In this document: in pieces, positions 13,830-21,035 of the stretch | Numbering within the stretch: the first letter of the stretch is position 1 | Layout: each line of letters starts with the position of its first letter | Source of the DNA: Actinomycetes bacterium | GTDB taxonomy: Bacteria > Actinomycetota > Actinomycetes > Actinomycetales > Microbacteriaceae | NCBI GenBank assembly: GCA_023450335.1 | Contig: JAEXHA010000044.1 | Span: 1-21,647 of the forward strand | DNA: 21,647 bases | Reading direction: 5' to 3' | The notes under the pieces: model-generated | The model's database searches: none | Told to the model about the DNA's origin: nothing | The model's input: only the letters and a program-made list of their open reading frames with translations | Position numbers and translations under genes: made by a program

Positions 13830-14089
13830 GCGGCGTAGGCGGCGATCGCTTCGCGGATCAGTTCCGAGCGCGACTTGTGCTCGCGTTCGGCTCGAGCGTC
13901 GAGAGCGGCGAGCTCTTCGGCGGTGAGTCGAAGCGCGACTACTTGAGCAGGCCCTGCTCCTCGCCCCGGGCGCCCTCGCCCTCGCTTCTTAAGGGCCTCG
14001 ATGTCGATGCCCGCTTCTGCCTCCGCAGCCCACGCCGCTATCTGCTCTTCCGTCACCGGAACGCCGTTGATCGTCTCCCCGCCACCCAT
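13826..14089 (-). CDS. Ribbon-helix-helix (CopG-type) antitoxin
   Basis: The 87-residue protein ends in a ribbon-helix-helix domain at about 46-87. The strand is VVALRLT, the first helix AEELAALDARAERE, then the turn HKSRSELIREAIAAYAA. The N-terminal part (VTEEQIAAWAAEAEAGIDIEALKKRGRGRPGRG) has a helix and a basic linker and is likely the toxin-neutralising or DNA-contacting region. It is the first gene of the pair and should repress its own promoter with the toxin as co-repressor. The ATG at 14089 has no good ribosome site but lies exactly six bases after the TACGAT -10 box, so the transcript is probably leaderless. Confidence 0.88.
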   Translation of the reverse strand: MGGGETINGVPVTEEQIAAWAAEAEAGIDIEALKKRGRGRPGRGAGPAQVVALRLTAEELAALDARAEREHKSRSELIREAIAAYAA

Positions 14090-14095
14090 GCTCGC

Positions 14096-14124
14096 ATCGT
14101 ATTACGAAAATGACGCACTGTCTA
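14096..14124 (-). promoter_or_regulatory. Promoter and operator of the toxin-antitoxin operon
   Basis: On the minus strand TAGACA (14124-14119), a 17-base spacer and TACGAT (14101-14096) form a near-consensus promoter with the ATG six bases downstream. The palindrome TCGTA-N-TACGA at 14097-14107 overlaps the -10 box, the expected place for autorepression by the ribbon-helix-helix protein. Confidence 0.7.
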
Positions 14125-14247
14125 CGGGTGCTCAATCACCGATCCCTATCCGGGCGGTGCGCAAATGAGTGAACCTTCGCGTGCAACGCCGGTTCCACTA
14201 CGCCGCGCCCGTGGCGGCGCCACCACCTGCGGCTCGGGGCAAGTAAT

Positions 14248-14793
14248 TCAAAGCCTGCGGAGGTACGCAATCATGTCGAAGTGAACAAGCGGCAGGTACG
14301 CACCACGCGAGGGATGCCGAGGGTGCAACGTGGTTGTGAGATCACCAATCGAAACCCAGTCGCAGGAGGAAGCGTCAGTGATGCGGACGATATCCACGAG
14401 CATGTCGCGTAGATACGAGCGCATCTTGATCGGCTGACCCCATGCGGCGAGCAAAGTGAGCTGGCGACCGCTGATGAAGTTGGTGATGTGACGCTCGTTC
14501 TGGGCCTTGAGCTCAGGCAGATAGGTGCCATGCATCCCATCCGGATCGGTCGAGCGTTGCGGGTAAAGATTCAGCATTACCCAACTGTCGTTTCGATTTC
14601 GCTGCGCGTATCCGCGGACGCGTCGCAGCGTCTGATCGAGGTCATTCGGCCTTGCGGTGCTCGGATTGACGCCAACGCATACGAGCGGGTTGGTGCCGAC
14701 GGTGCCGAGCACGAATCGCGCAGAGTCGTCTGCGCTGGTCTCGTAGATCCAGCCGGCCGTGCCAGCTGAGGTGACAGGAGTGGAAACGCTCAC
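14248..14793 (-). CDS. DUF1643 domain protein
   Basis: The 181-residue protein shows the DUF1643 signature: LVCVGVNPSTARPNDLDQTL then RRVRGYA at about 37-63, followed by WVMLNLYPQRSTDPDGM at about 71-87. The family is widespread, often on mobile or accessory DNA, and has no established function; the conserved NPSTA and NLYPxRxTxP motifs suggest a nucleotide- or phosphate-binding enzyme, which is speculation. The GTG start at 14793 has no Shine-Dalgarno, but CATCAT ends six bases upstream, similar to the CATAAT boxes of other genes here. Codon use is less GC-biased than the neighbours (for example AAT, GAT and ACT codons), compatible with acquisition. It is divergent from the monooxygenase gene. 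Confidence 0.9.
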   Translation of the reverse strand: MSVSTPVTSAGTAGWIYETSADDSARFVLGTVGTNPLVCVGVNPSTARPNDLDQTLRRVRGYAQRNRNDSWVMLNLYPQRSTDPDGMHGTYLPELKAQNERHITNFISGRQLTLLAAWGQPIKMRSYLRDMLVDIVRITDASSCDWVSIGDLTTTLHPRHPSRGAYLPLVHFDMIAYLRRL

Positions 14794-14894
14794 TCACTCA
14801 TGATGCAGGTTCGGAGTGCCCTGATCCGCGATACGCGCCTTCTGCCGGTGCGATGTGAAACGGTGGTCGGCTTCGGTGAGGCCTCTATCCTGGC

Positions 14895-15197
14895 ATGGTC
14901 TTCGCGAACGTCGGCACATTCGGCGCGGTCCCGGGAAAACGCGACATGCTCGTGGCGCACTTGACACGAAGAAGCAGCGTTCTCTCCGAGACCGGCTGCC
15001 TCGCCTACGAGGTGGGCACGAACGACGACGAGCCGGACACGGTGTTCGTCATCGAACTGTGGGAAGACGCCGCCGCGCACCAAGCGTCGCTCACCCTTCC
15101 GGAGGTCGTCGCCTCCATCGCGGAAGCGCGCCCTTTGCTTTCCGGCGTGTTCGGCGGATTCCAGTTCGACGTGGCCGGCTCGCCTCTACGCGACTGA
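14895..15197 (+). CDS. Antibiotic biosynthesis monooxygenase (ABM) family protein
   Basis: The 100-residue protein matches the small ferredoxin-like ABM domain: VGTFGAVPGKRDMLVAHLTR, GCLAYEVGTNDDEPDTVFVIELWEDAAAHQASL, then PLLSGVFGGFQFDVAGSPLR. Members include cofactor-free quinone-forming monooxygenases and haem-degrading enzymes acting as dimers; many genomic copies are uncharacterised, and this one has no biosynthetic genes around it. The ATG at 14895 matches the family start. GTGAGG lies 13 bases upstream, somewhat far for a ribosome site. It is monocistronic. Confidence 0.9.
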   Translation: MVFANVGTFGAVPGKRDMLVAHLTRRSSVLSETGCLAYEVGTNDDEPDTVFVIELWEDAAAHQASLTLPEVVASIAEARPLLSGVFGGFQFDVAGSPLRD

Positions 15198-15289
15198 CGG
15201 AAGCACGGGCGCAAGCCAGTCACATGTCGCAGCCGCACCTGCTGAACGGCAGGCACGCGTTCACCGACCCGGAGTCCTGCTCGGCCGCG

Positions 15290-15535
15290 TTATGCCGCCG
15301 GCTGTTTGCGCGTGCGCGGATGCCCCGCCACGAACCACGCGACACCACCGAAGACGGGCAAGGCCACGATGATGACGAGCCACACGATGGTCTGGATGCC
15401 GGTGAGCGCACCGCTCACCCGCACCAGCGACACGACCGCACTGACCATGAACGCGAGCAGCGCGAGGGCGACGATGCTCCAGGCGATGTCATACCCCGCG
15501 GGCAGCAGCGGGTTCACGGCCTCGAGTGTGCGCAT
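15290..15535 (-). CDS. Small PLDc_N-domain membrane protein
   Basis: The 81-residue protein has two hydrophobic helices, about 16-38 and 46-70. The PLDc_N signature is in the second: TIVWLVIIVALPVFGGVAWF then a basic tail (GHPRTRKQPAA). This domain is the membrane anchor of cardiolipin synthases but often occurs alone, as here, with no catalytic phospholipase D domain. The role of stand-alone forms is unknown. No ribosome site precedes the ATG at 15535. CATAAT at 15547-15542 is followed by exactly six bases and the start, so the message is likely leaderless. Confidence 0.85.
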   Translation of the reverse strand: MRTLEAVNPLLPAGYDIAWSIVALALLAFMVSAVVSLVRVSGALTGIQTIVWLVIIVALPVFGGVAWFVAGHPRTRKQPAA

Positions 15536-15541
15536 GCAGTC

Positions 15542-15547
15542 ATTATG
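15542..15547 (-). promoter_or_regulatory. -10 box of the PLDc_N gene (leaderless)
   Basis: CATAAT is one base from TATAAT and lies six bases before the ATG. No -35 box is evident. Confidence 0.5.
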
Positions 15548-15631
15548 CCGAAGCCCCGTAGCCTGGAACTCGTCGATCGCGCCTGTCGCTCAGAGTTCGG
15601 GCACGGCAACTCGGAGAGGGAGACAGGACAC

Positions 15632-16267
15632 GTGGCACGAAAGGTGAAGCCCGGAGACGGTCATGCCCTGCAGCGATATCGGTGGTGGCAGCTGTTCTCG
15701 CGCTCGCTGTTCCACCTACAGGTGACCGGTGCCGACGGCGCGCCCGAGACCTGGTCGGTCGATGTCAGGCACGGGGGCGACTCGAACGGCGAGGTGTTCG
15801 CCCAGCTCTACCTCAACGGGCGAAACCGTGCCCGATCGAAGATGCCGGCGGCGTTCGCCGTGACCGGCGGCGTGATCGAGGTCGTCGCCAGCGTGTACGG
15901 CCTCCGCCGGTGCCACTACGTGCCGACCCAAGGGCCCGAGCAGCAGCTCGAACCCGACCCGCGCTCGACCGAAGGGCGCCGCGCCTACCTCGATCGTGCC
16001 CGGCCCGCGCTGAGCCGTGCCATCGGCGTCGTATCGACCACCGTGCTGGCCATCGCGCTGGTGCTCGCAGTGCCGCAGCTCGTGGAGCAGATCACGCGGA
16101 TTCCGCCCATCGCCGAGAGCGTGGGCGTGTTCGTCAGCCCTGTCCAGCTGCCGGCGTGGGCGAACATCGCGCTGCTGGTCGCGGGCGTCGTCGCCAGCAC
16201 CGAGCGCGCCCTCCGGCTGCGGTACAACCGGTTCCTCGACGGCGGTCTCTTCGACGCCGGCGATTAG
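15632..16267 (+). CDS. Conserved actinobacterial two-helix membrane protein
   Basis: The protein has 211 residues from a GTG at 15632, preceded by GGAGACAGGA. A soluble N-terminal part of about 130 residues (YRWWQLFSRSLFHLQV, WSVDVRHGGDSNGEVFAQLY then MPAAFAVTGGVIEVVASVYGLRRCHYV) precedes two helices at about 130-150 and 170-190, with IPPIAESVGVFVSPVQLP between them. I recognise the pattern as a conserved hypothetical protein of actinobacteria; no function is known. The longer upstream frame passes through the PLDc_N gene and is not credible as a start. The final codons and the TAG lie in the first unit of a 25-base tandem repeat, so the C-terminus may vary between strains. Confidence 0.82.
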   Translation: MARKVKPGDGHALQRYRWWQLFSRSLFHLQVTGADGAPETWSVDVRHGGDSNGEVFAQLYLNGRNRARSKMPAAFAVTGGVIEVVASVYGLRRCHYVPTQGPEQQLEPDPRSTEGRRAYLDRARPALSRAIGVVSTTVLAIALVLAVPQLVEQITRIPPIAESVGVFVSPVQLPAWANIALLVAGVVASTERALRLRYNRFLDGGLFDAGD

Positions 16268-16316
16268 CGGTCTCGTCGACGCCGGCGATGAGCAGTCTCG
16301 TCGACGCCGACGACGA
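16242..16316. repeat. Three tandem 25-base repeats across a stop codon
   Basis: Units are 16242-16266, 16267-16291 and 16292-16316, each beginning GCGGTCTCGTCGACGCCG or a close variant. Units 1 and 2 match at 23/25 bases, units 2 and 3 at 22/25. Unit 1 contains the TAG of the preceding gene. Confidence 0.9.
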
Positions 16317-16350
16317 GGCTGACGCACTCCGCGATGGCGCGGGGCGCGCG

Positions 16351-17802
16351 TCAGGTTCCGCAGTAGGTGCGGTAGGCGCCGAACGAGTCGGGGGCCGGCG
16401 CCGCGTGGCGCTCCAGGCCCGGGCGTTCCACGTACGGGTCGGTGACCGCCTCGAGCAGCCTGTCGAAGGGCGTCATGTCGCCCGCGGTGGCGGCGTCGAG
16501 AGCCTCTTCGACGAGGTGATTACGGGGAATGTAGACCGGGTTCACGGCGTCCATGACCCCGCGGTCGGGTCCGAGCGCCAGCCATCCCTCCACCCAGTGG
16601 TCGAAAGCCGCCATGTCGAGCACCAGTCCCCGCGCAGCACCGCGATCGCCGTCGACGGCCGCGCTCAGCGCACGGAAGAACGAGGTTTGGTCGACGTGGC
16701 TGGCCTGCATCAGGGCGCTCAGCTCCACGATCAACGGCGCGGTCACCGCTTCGGCAAGGGTGTCGCTCAGACCGAGCTTGGCCCGCATTCCGGCCGACCA
16801 CGCGGCACGGTATCGCTCACCGAATGTGCCGAGCGTCTCCTCGGCGAGCGCGACGGCCGTCTCGGGTTCGTCGTGCAGAAGGGGCAGCAGGGCTTCCGCG
16901 AATCGCACCAGGTTCCATTGGGCGGCGACGGGCTGGTTGCCGTAGGCGTAGCGTCCACCGGTATCGATCGAGCTGTAGACGGCAGCGGGGTCGAATGCGT
17001 CCATGAACGCGCACGGCCCGTAGTCGATCGTCTCCCCCGAGATGGTCATGTTGTCGGTGTTCATGACGCCATGGACGAAGCCGACCAGCATCCACTTCGC
17101 CACCAGCGACGCCTGGGCGGCGATCACGGCGTCCAGCAGCGCCAGTGCGGGATTGTCTGCGTGCGACAGCTGCGGGTAGTGGCGATCGATGGCGTGCGTG
17201 ACCAGACGGCCGAGAAGGTCCCCATCGCCGGTGGCGGCGGCGTACTGAAAGCTCCCCACGCGCAGATGACTGGATGCCACACGGGCCAGCACTGCGCCCG
17301 GCAGCATCGTCTCGCGCGGCACCGCGCGCCCCGTTGCGGTGACGGCCAGCGCACGCGTGGTCGGCACGCCGAGCGCGTGCATGGCCTCGCTCACCAGGTA
17401 CTCCCGCAGCATCGGGCCGAGCACCGCCCGCCCGTCGCCGCCGCGCGCGAATGGTGTGCGCCCCGACCCTTTGAGGTGCAGGTCACGCAGCCGGCCCTGC
17501 GGGTCGACGACCTCGCCGAGGAGCAGGGCCCGGCCGTCGCCCAACCGCGGCGAGTAGCCGCCGAACTGGTGCCCGGCGTACGCCTGCGCCACCGGCGACG
17601 CCCCGTCGGGCACCAGGGTGCCCGTCAGAAAGCGCACACCGTCGCCGCTGCGTAAGAAGTCCGGGCTCCACCCCAGTTCCGCCGCCAAGTTGTCGTTCAG
17701 CACAACGAGCCGCGGTTCGGCGGGCTCTTCGGCCTGCCACGCGATCGCCAACTCCGGAAGCTCGCTTGCGAACCGGCCTTCCAGAGTCACGCTCGTTCCC
17801 AC
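16351..17802 (-). CDS. selO: Protein adenylyltransferase SelO (YdiU)
   Basis: The 483-residue pseudokinase-fold enzyme transfers AMP from ATP to hydroxyl groups of Ser, Thr or Tyr on target proteins and is linked to redox homeostasis. Family motifs are intact: AYAGHQFGGYSPRLGDGRALLLGE, LHLKGSGRTPFARGGDGRAVL with K111, then FVHGVMNTDNMTISGETIDYGPCAFMD. D250, N251 and D260 correspond, with a constant offset of two, to the D252, N253 and D262 described for the Pseudomonas enzyme. The C-terminus TYCGT keeps the conserved cysteine that is selenocysteine in animal SelO. The start is GTG at 17802, two bases after the lipoprotein stop; the second GTG four codons later is an alternative. It is the third gene of an operon with a lipoprotein and a small membrane protein. 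Confidence 0.97.
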   Translation of the reverse strand: MGTSVTLEGRFASELPELAIAWQAEEPAEPRLVVLNDNLAAELGWSPDFLRSGDGVRFLTGTLVPDGASPVAQAYAGHQFGGYSPRLGDGRALLLGEVVDPQGRLRDLHLKGSGRTPFARGGDGRAVLGPMLREYLVSEAMHALGVPTTRALAVTATGRAVPRETMLPGAVLARVASSHLRVGSFQYAAATGDGDLLGRLVTHAIDRHYPQLSHADNPALALLDAVIAAQASLVAKWMLVGFVHGVMNTDNMTISGETIDYGPCAFMDAFDPAAVYSSIDTGGRYAYGNQPVAAQWNLVRFAEALLPLLHDEPETAVALAEETLGTFGERYRAAWSAGMRAKLGLSDTLAEAVTAPLIVELSALMQASHVDQTSFFRALSAAVDGDRGAARGLVLDMAAFDHWVEGWLALGPDRGVMDAVNPVYIPRNHLVEEALDAATAGDMTPFDRLLEAVTDPYVERPGLERHAAPAPDSFGAYRTYCGT

Positions 17803-17804
17803 TC

Positions 17805-18419
17805 TCAGCCGCCCGCCCCCGTCGGGTCGATCGGCGCGCCATCGCCGTGCTCGGGCAGGTCGCCGCGCTCGACCGGCGGCCCGGCCGGGCTTTCCGGCGC
17901 ATCCGAGAAGAGTGCCTCGAGCTCCGGCGCCGACGGCACGCGCACCGCCAGGGCGGCCGCGCGCAGATCCTCGGACGGAGCCCCCGTACCGATGACGCGC
18001 ACGAGCACTCCGTCACGCGGTGCGACGTACTCGTGCGTGTCGCCCGCCCACCGGTGCCACAGCCCGTCTGCGTCTTCTTCGCAGGTCACGGCGGCGTCGA
18101 AATCGTTCTCGAGCGGAATGGCCGGGCACGAATCGGCGGTGACCTCGCCCCGGTCGGTGCGGATCGTCACCATCGCAGCTGTGGCCTCGTTGAACCACGT
18201 CGCCCGCAGGCCTTCGGAGCCGCTGGTTCCGACCGATTGCGGCGCCAGGTCGTATCCGTCGACATCAGTCGTGTAGACGAGGTCGGGCGCGATGCCCAGA
18301 GAGCGCGCGCTCTCGGCGATCTGCGAGGACTCCGCCGGCGTTCCGGCACCGGTCGCGCATGCGGTCAGCGTCACTGCAATGGATGCCACGATGACCACGG
18401 CGAGCGAGGGGCGCCGCAT
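17805..18419 (-). CDS. Lipoprotein of unknown function in the selO operon
   Basis: From the ATG at 18419, eight bases after the upstream stop, the protein has 204 residues. Residues 1-21 are a lipoprotein signal peptide (MRRPSLAVVIVASIAVTLTAC with lipidated C21), so the mature protein faces outward. The mature part has two further cysteines (DSCPAIP and AVTCEED) that could form a disulfide, and an acidic, proline-rich C-terminus (SDAPESPAGPPVERGDLPEH). I do not recognise a domain. An upstream in-frame extension to 18467 lies inside the neighbouring gene and would bury the signal peptide. Cotranscription with selO is likely from the two-base spacing, but a functional link is inference. Confidence 0.85.
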   Translation of the reverse strand: MRRPSLAVVIVASIAVTLTACATGAGTPAESSQIAESARSLGIAPDLVYTTDVDGYDLAPQSVGTSGSEGLRATWFNEATAAMVTIRTDRGEVTADSCPAIPLENDFDAAVTCEEDADGLWHRWAGDTHEYVAPRDGVLVRVIGTGAPSEDLRAAALAVRVPSAPELEALFSDAPESPAGPPVERGDLPEHGDGAPIDPTGAGG

Positions 18420-18427
18420 CGCCCGAC

Positions 18428-18697
18428 TTACCAGACCACACCGCCGCCGATGGAGATGCCGCCCCACGTGAGCGCGATGAAGATCGCGGCGAACACGACC
18501 GGAGCAATGCCCTTGCCGCCGCGCGCCAGTCCCTTGAGCAGGGCGATCACGGCCAGGATCGCGGCGATGATCGACAGCCCGCCGCCCACGATCAGCCCGA
18601 TGAACAGCGGGATGGGCATGAGCACGAGCCCGGCCAGCCCGACCCAGAATGCGGCCCAGGCCGTCCAGTTGGAACGACGTTCGACAGAGGAAGACAT
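18428..18697 (-). CDS. Small DUF4190-like membrane protein
   Basis: The 89-residue protein has a short polar N-terminus (MSSSVERRSNWTAW) and two or three glycine-rich helices, about 14-60 and 65-87. The middle GGGLSIIAAILAVIALLKGLARGGKG resembles DUF4190-type membrane proteins. The function is unknown. No Shine-Dalgarno is present. The start ATG is six bases after CATAAT, which lies in a 15-base palindrome. It heads the operon with the lipoprotein and selO. Confidence 0.82.
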   Translation of the reverse strand: MSSSVERRSNWTAWAAFWVGLAGLVLMPIPLFIGLIVGGGLSIIAAILAVIALLKGLARGGKGIAPVVFAAIFIALTWGGISIGGGVVW

Positions 18698-18698
18698 G

Positions 18699-18713
18699 CG
18701 TACATTATGTACG
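18699..18713. promoter_or_regulatory. Palindromic operator over the -10 box of the selO operon
   Basis: CGTACAT-N-ATGTACG is a perfect 7-base inverted repeat with a single central base, ending one base before the ATG. The CATAAT -10 box (18709-18704) lies inside it, so a dimeric repressor bound here would block transcription. No candidate regulator is encoded nearby. Confidence 0.6.
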
Positions 18714-19168
18714 GCTCGGGCAGAGAGATGGATGCCGCCGCCTCATGGTCCTGCTCAGGACTCGCCGCCATGGGATTTGCAACCCGCACGTCGGCTAGTT
18801 GTGATGTACAGAGACGTTGTTTCGCGAACCGCGGTTGAGTCGTAGCGTGCCTCAGCGCGATGCCTTTCAGGAATGTCCTGAAACTTTGGTGGCCCGACTG
18901 GCAGACGCGGTGTTCGCGAGCCTCCGTAAGCCATCGTTTCCGGGTGGACGTGGTCGTGTCCACACGCGCGCGTTCGAGAAAACCCCATGAAGCGCACCCG
19001 TCGTCGCACGAACAGTGGCGCTGGAATTCAGCGGGTCACGTGCGTCTGAACTGCCCGTGGGATCTGCTCACTCCTCCGGACGTCGATCCGCACTATAGGC
19101 TGACGTCGGCGCTGCCCTATCGGAAGTGAATGAGCACGCTTTCATCGAGTCGCGACGGGGAGATGACT
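18714..19168. other. 455-base stretch without a recognisable gene
   Basis: No frame here has coding character: the two candidates of 80-90 residues, one per strand, contain no known motif and have no ribosome site. The stretch holds a 19-base palindrome (18865-18883) and a segment at about 18760-18800 that superficially resembles a decayed tRNA T-arm. It may be the remains of a lost gene or mobile element. Confidence 0.6.
18865..18883. repeat. 19-base palindrome
   Basis: TTTCAGGA-ATG-TCCTGAAA has perfect 8-base arms. I recall similar CAGGNATGTCCTGA elements near IS481-type transposase genes in actinobacteria, but no transposase frame is visible here. Confidence 0.55.
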
Positions 19169-19660
19169 GTGTCAACAAGAACGAGAACGCTTTTGCTCGT
19201 CGGATGCTCGATCACCATGTTGACCTGGGCCGGATGCAGCACCGCTTCGCCCGTCAATGTCAACACCCCGTCGGCAATCGCACCTGACGTCGAAGCGGCA
19301 TCGCCGCAAGAACTTGTTGGCCCGGACCTCTGCCAAACTTCGGCCGCGGAGTCCATCGAGCTTCTAAATGCCGCGATGGATCGGATGGATAGAGCCTCAT
19401 CGCCGGCTGAGATCGAAGAGGCTTCAGCCCCGATGAATGACTTGTTCAATCAGGCGGGCGAGAACATGGGCCAGCATTGCGGACCTGATCGAGCGGGGGC
19501 AGCCCTCTCGGAATTGATCGTTTGGGCCTCCTCTGCCGCAAGCAGTCGGCCAACCTTGAGTGCGAGCTTCGCGGAGGGTTTCCTAGGGTCCGTCTGCGGT
19601 CTCGACGCGGAACTCGACATTGAGTTCACCCCGCCCGCTCAGGTCGCGTGCGCCGGCTGA
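19169..19660 (+). CDS. Cysteine-rich lipoprotein of unknown function
   Basis: I start at the GTG at 19169 because GGGGAG lies six bases upstream; this gives 163 residues and a compact signal peptide (MSTRTRTLLLVGCSITMLTW, then AGC with C23). Longer starts at 19130 and 19163 lack this spacing. The lipobox WAGC is unusual in having Trp at -3. The mature protein is acidic, helical and has four cysteines (DLCQ, QHCG, SVCG, VACAG), probably two disulfides. The spacing of helices such as SAAESIELLNAAMDRMDRAS suggests a small helical bundle. No family recognised. The gene stands alone, upstream of the Ltp protein gene and on the same strand. Confidence 0.75.
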   Translation: MSTRTRTLLLVGCSITMLTWAGCSTASPVNVNTPSAIAPDVEAASPQELVGPDLCQTSAAESIELLNAAMDRMDRASSPAEIEEASAPMNDLFNQAGENMGQHCGPDRAGAALSELIVWASSAASSRPTLSASFAEGFLGSVCGLDAELDIEFTPPAQVACAG

Positions 19661-19845
19661 ACACGTGCTGAGGCGATGGTGCTGTGGTGATCGCAGGCAG
19701 TGTCTTCGCTGAGGCCTGTTGGGCTGGATACGGGTAGTGGGCAGTGCGCGCCCACAGTTCCAGCAATCACTGTCCGTAATGCTCGATAGTCTAATCCTGA
19801 CGCGCCTGGGGAGGCTGTCCGGCGGCTTTGTAGACCGCAGGTCCT

Positions 19846-19861
19846 CATCCGTGAACGGATG
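19846..19861. promoter_or_regulatory. Inverted repeat in the leader of the Ltp-domain gene
   Basis: CATCCGT-GA-ACGGATG has perfect 7-base arms and lies 57 bases before the start codon. The two-base loop favours a protein-binding site over an RNA hairpin. Confidence 0.45.
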
Positions 19862-19917
19862 TGTGCGTCGACCCGGCGGCCGATCGATGCTGCCGGCGGA
19901 TCCACTGGAGGAAAACG

Positions 19918-20880
19918 ATGACGACGCCCAATGACGGACAACCCACCTACGATGCAGCGTGGTACCCCGACGCCAATATACCCGGCACCGAGCGCTGGTA
20001 CGACGGCAACGCTTGGACCGAGCACACGCGGCCGATTGAAAGTATCACCGCGCCGACCGAGGTCTACTCGCAGGCGAACACCTCGGCGTCAGTTGCGGCC
20101 CCCGCCGCTAACTTGCACTCCGCGCCCGTCCTCAACTCGTCCGCATCTGCCCCCGTCGAGCCGGGAACGACGACGATGTTGAAGCGGCCGTGGTTCAAGC
20201 GAAAGGCGATTGTCATCCCCGTCGGGATCGTCGCTGGGCTGATCGTCATCAGCGGAATCAGTGGCGCTCTCGGCGGGGATAAGCAGAACGACTCGGTTGT
20301 GGCCTCTGATGATAAGAAGACGGCCGAGGCGGTCGCAGACGAGCCAATCGAAGAAGTAGAGACAGAAACCGAGATGGTCGCCGTGCCGACCGCGCTTGTC
20401 GGAATGACCGCAGCTGACGCTGCCGCGGCACTGACCGCAGCCGGCTTCAAACCCTCGTTCGATGGGGACGGCGCGTGGAAGGTTCTGTCGATCGCACCAG
20501 CCGACGCAGAGCTCGAGAAGGGTGCGAAGGTAGTTCTGACACTTGAGCAGCCGCCGGCTATGACTCTCGGCCAGAAGAACGCGGTCGACTCGGCTCAGTC
20601 CTACCTCCGCTTCTCCGCATTCAGCCGCGCGGGCCTTGCCCAGCAGCTCACCAGCCAGTACGGCGAGGGATATGACCCAGCCGATGCTGATTTCGCGCTC
20701 GCCTACCTGGAACAGAACGGACTGGTCGACTGGGACGCCGAGGCCGCAGAGAGTGCGAAGAGCTACCTCGACATGACGTCCTTCAGCCGCGACGGCCTCT
20801 ACGATCAGCTCACGAGCGAACACGGCGAGCAGTTCACACCCGAACAGGCCAACGCTGGCCTCGCCGCTGTCGGTTACTGA
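19918..20880 (+). CDS. DUF2510-TM-PASTA-Ltp-Ltp surface protein
   Basis: The 320-residue protein starts at an ATG with GGAGG seven bases upstream. In order it has: a DUF2510 motif at 13-38 (AWYPDANIPGTERWYDGNAW then TEHTR); a Ser/Ala/Pro linker; a single helix at 97-117 after the basic KRPWFKRK, probably placing the N-terminus inside; an acidic stretch at 120-152; a PASTA-like domain at 155-210 (ALVGMTAADAAAALTAAGFK then KGAKVVLTLE); and two tandem Ltp repeats at 218-268 and 272-320. These share AxSYLxxxxFSRxGLxxQLTS. Ltp domains are named for the lipoprotein of Streptococcus thermophilus prophage TP-J34, which blocks phage DNA injection. Here they are on a membrane anchor instead of a lipid, with a PASTA module that may bind cell-wall muropeptide. 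A defence role is inference; many Ltp proteins are untested. Confidence 0.9.
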   Translation: MTTPNDGQPTYDAAWYPDANIPGTERWYDGNAWTEHTRPIESITAPTEVYSQANTSASVAAPAANLHSAPVLNSSASAPVEPGTTTMLKRPWFKRKAIVIPVGIVAGLIVISGISGALGGDKQNDSVVASDDKKTAEAVADEPIEEVETETEMVAVPTALVGMTAADAAAALTAAGFKPSFDGDGAWKVLSIAPADAELEKGAKVVLTLEQPPAMTLGQKNAVDSAQSYLRFSAFSRAGLAQQLTSQYGEGYDPADADFALAYLEQNGLVDWDAEAAESAKSYLDMTSFSRDGLYDQLTSEHGEQFTPEQANAGLAAVGY

Positions 20881-20892
20881 CTCTAGAAGGCA

Positions 20893-20931
20893 GGGGAGGA
20901 ACGTTCTGCCACGACCAGAACGTTTCTCCTT
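20893..20931 (+). terminator. Terminator of the Ltp-domain gene
   Basis: GGAGGAACGTTCTG and CAGAACGTTTCTCC form a 14-base stem with one G-T wobble and a 7-base loop, 14 bases after the stop codon. Two wobble pairs could extend it. Only TT follows. Confidence 0.8.
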
Positions 20932-21023
20932 ACCGACGAACGCAGGAGTGACCCGCCGCTGATCTGTTCACGGTGCGCCTCGCATGTTGCACTCTTCTCG
21001 CGGCTGACGTCGGACATGCCAGA

Positions 21024-21029
21024 TAACGT
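21024..21029 (+). promoter_or_regulatory. -10 box of the last gene (leaderless)
   Basis: TAACGT matches TANNNT and lies exactly six bases before the GTG at 21036. No -35 box is evident. Confidence 0.55.
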
Positions 21030-21035
21030 CGAGAT

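Noticed and set aside
15682..17655. A 657-codon plus-strand open frame opposite selO
   Set aside because: It is a GC-rich antisense shadow: the minus strand encodes an intact SelO with all catalytic motifs, and the plus-frame translation is low-complexity Arg/Ala/Gly sequence without motifs.
18893..18960. tRNA-Leu-like string GGCAGACGCGGTGTTCGCGAG
   Set aside because: No acceptor stem, anticodon arm or TTCRANNCC T-arm can be completed in the correct order; the resemblance is limited to the D-arm region.
18755..19129. Two overlapping frames of 80-90 codons, one on each strand
   Set aside because: Neither has a ribosome site, known motif or plausible composition; both cross the 19-base palindrome.
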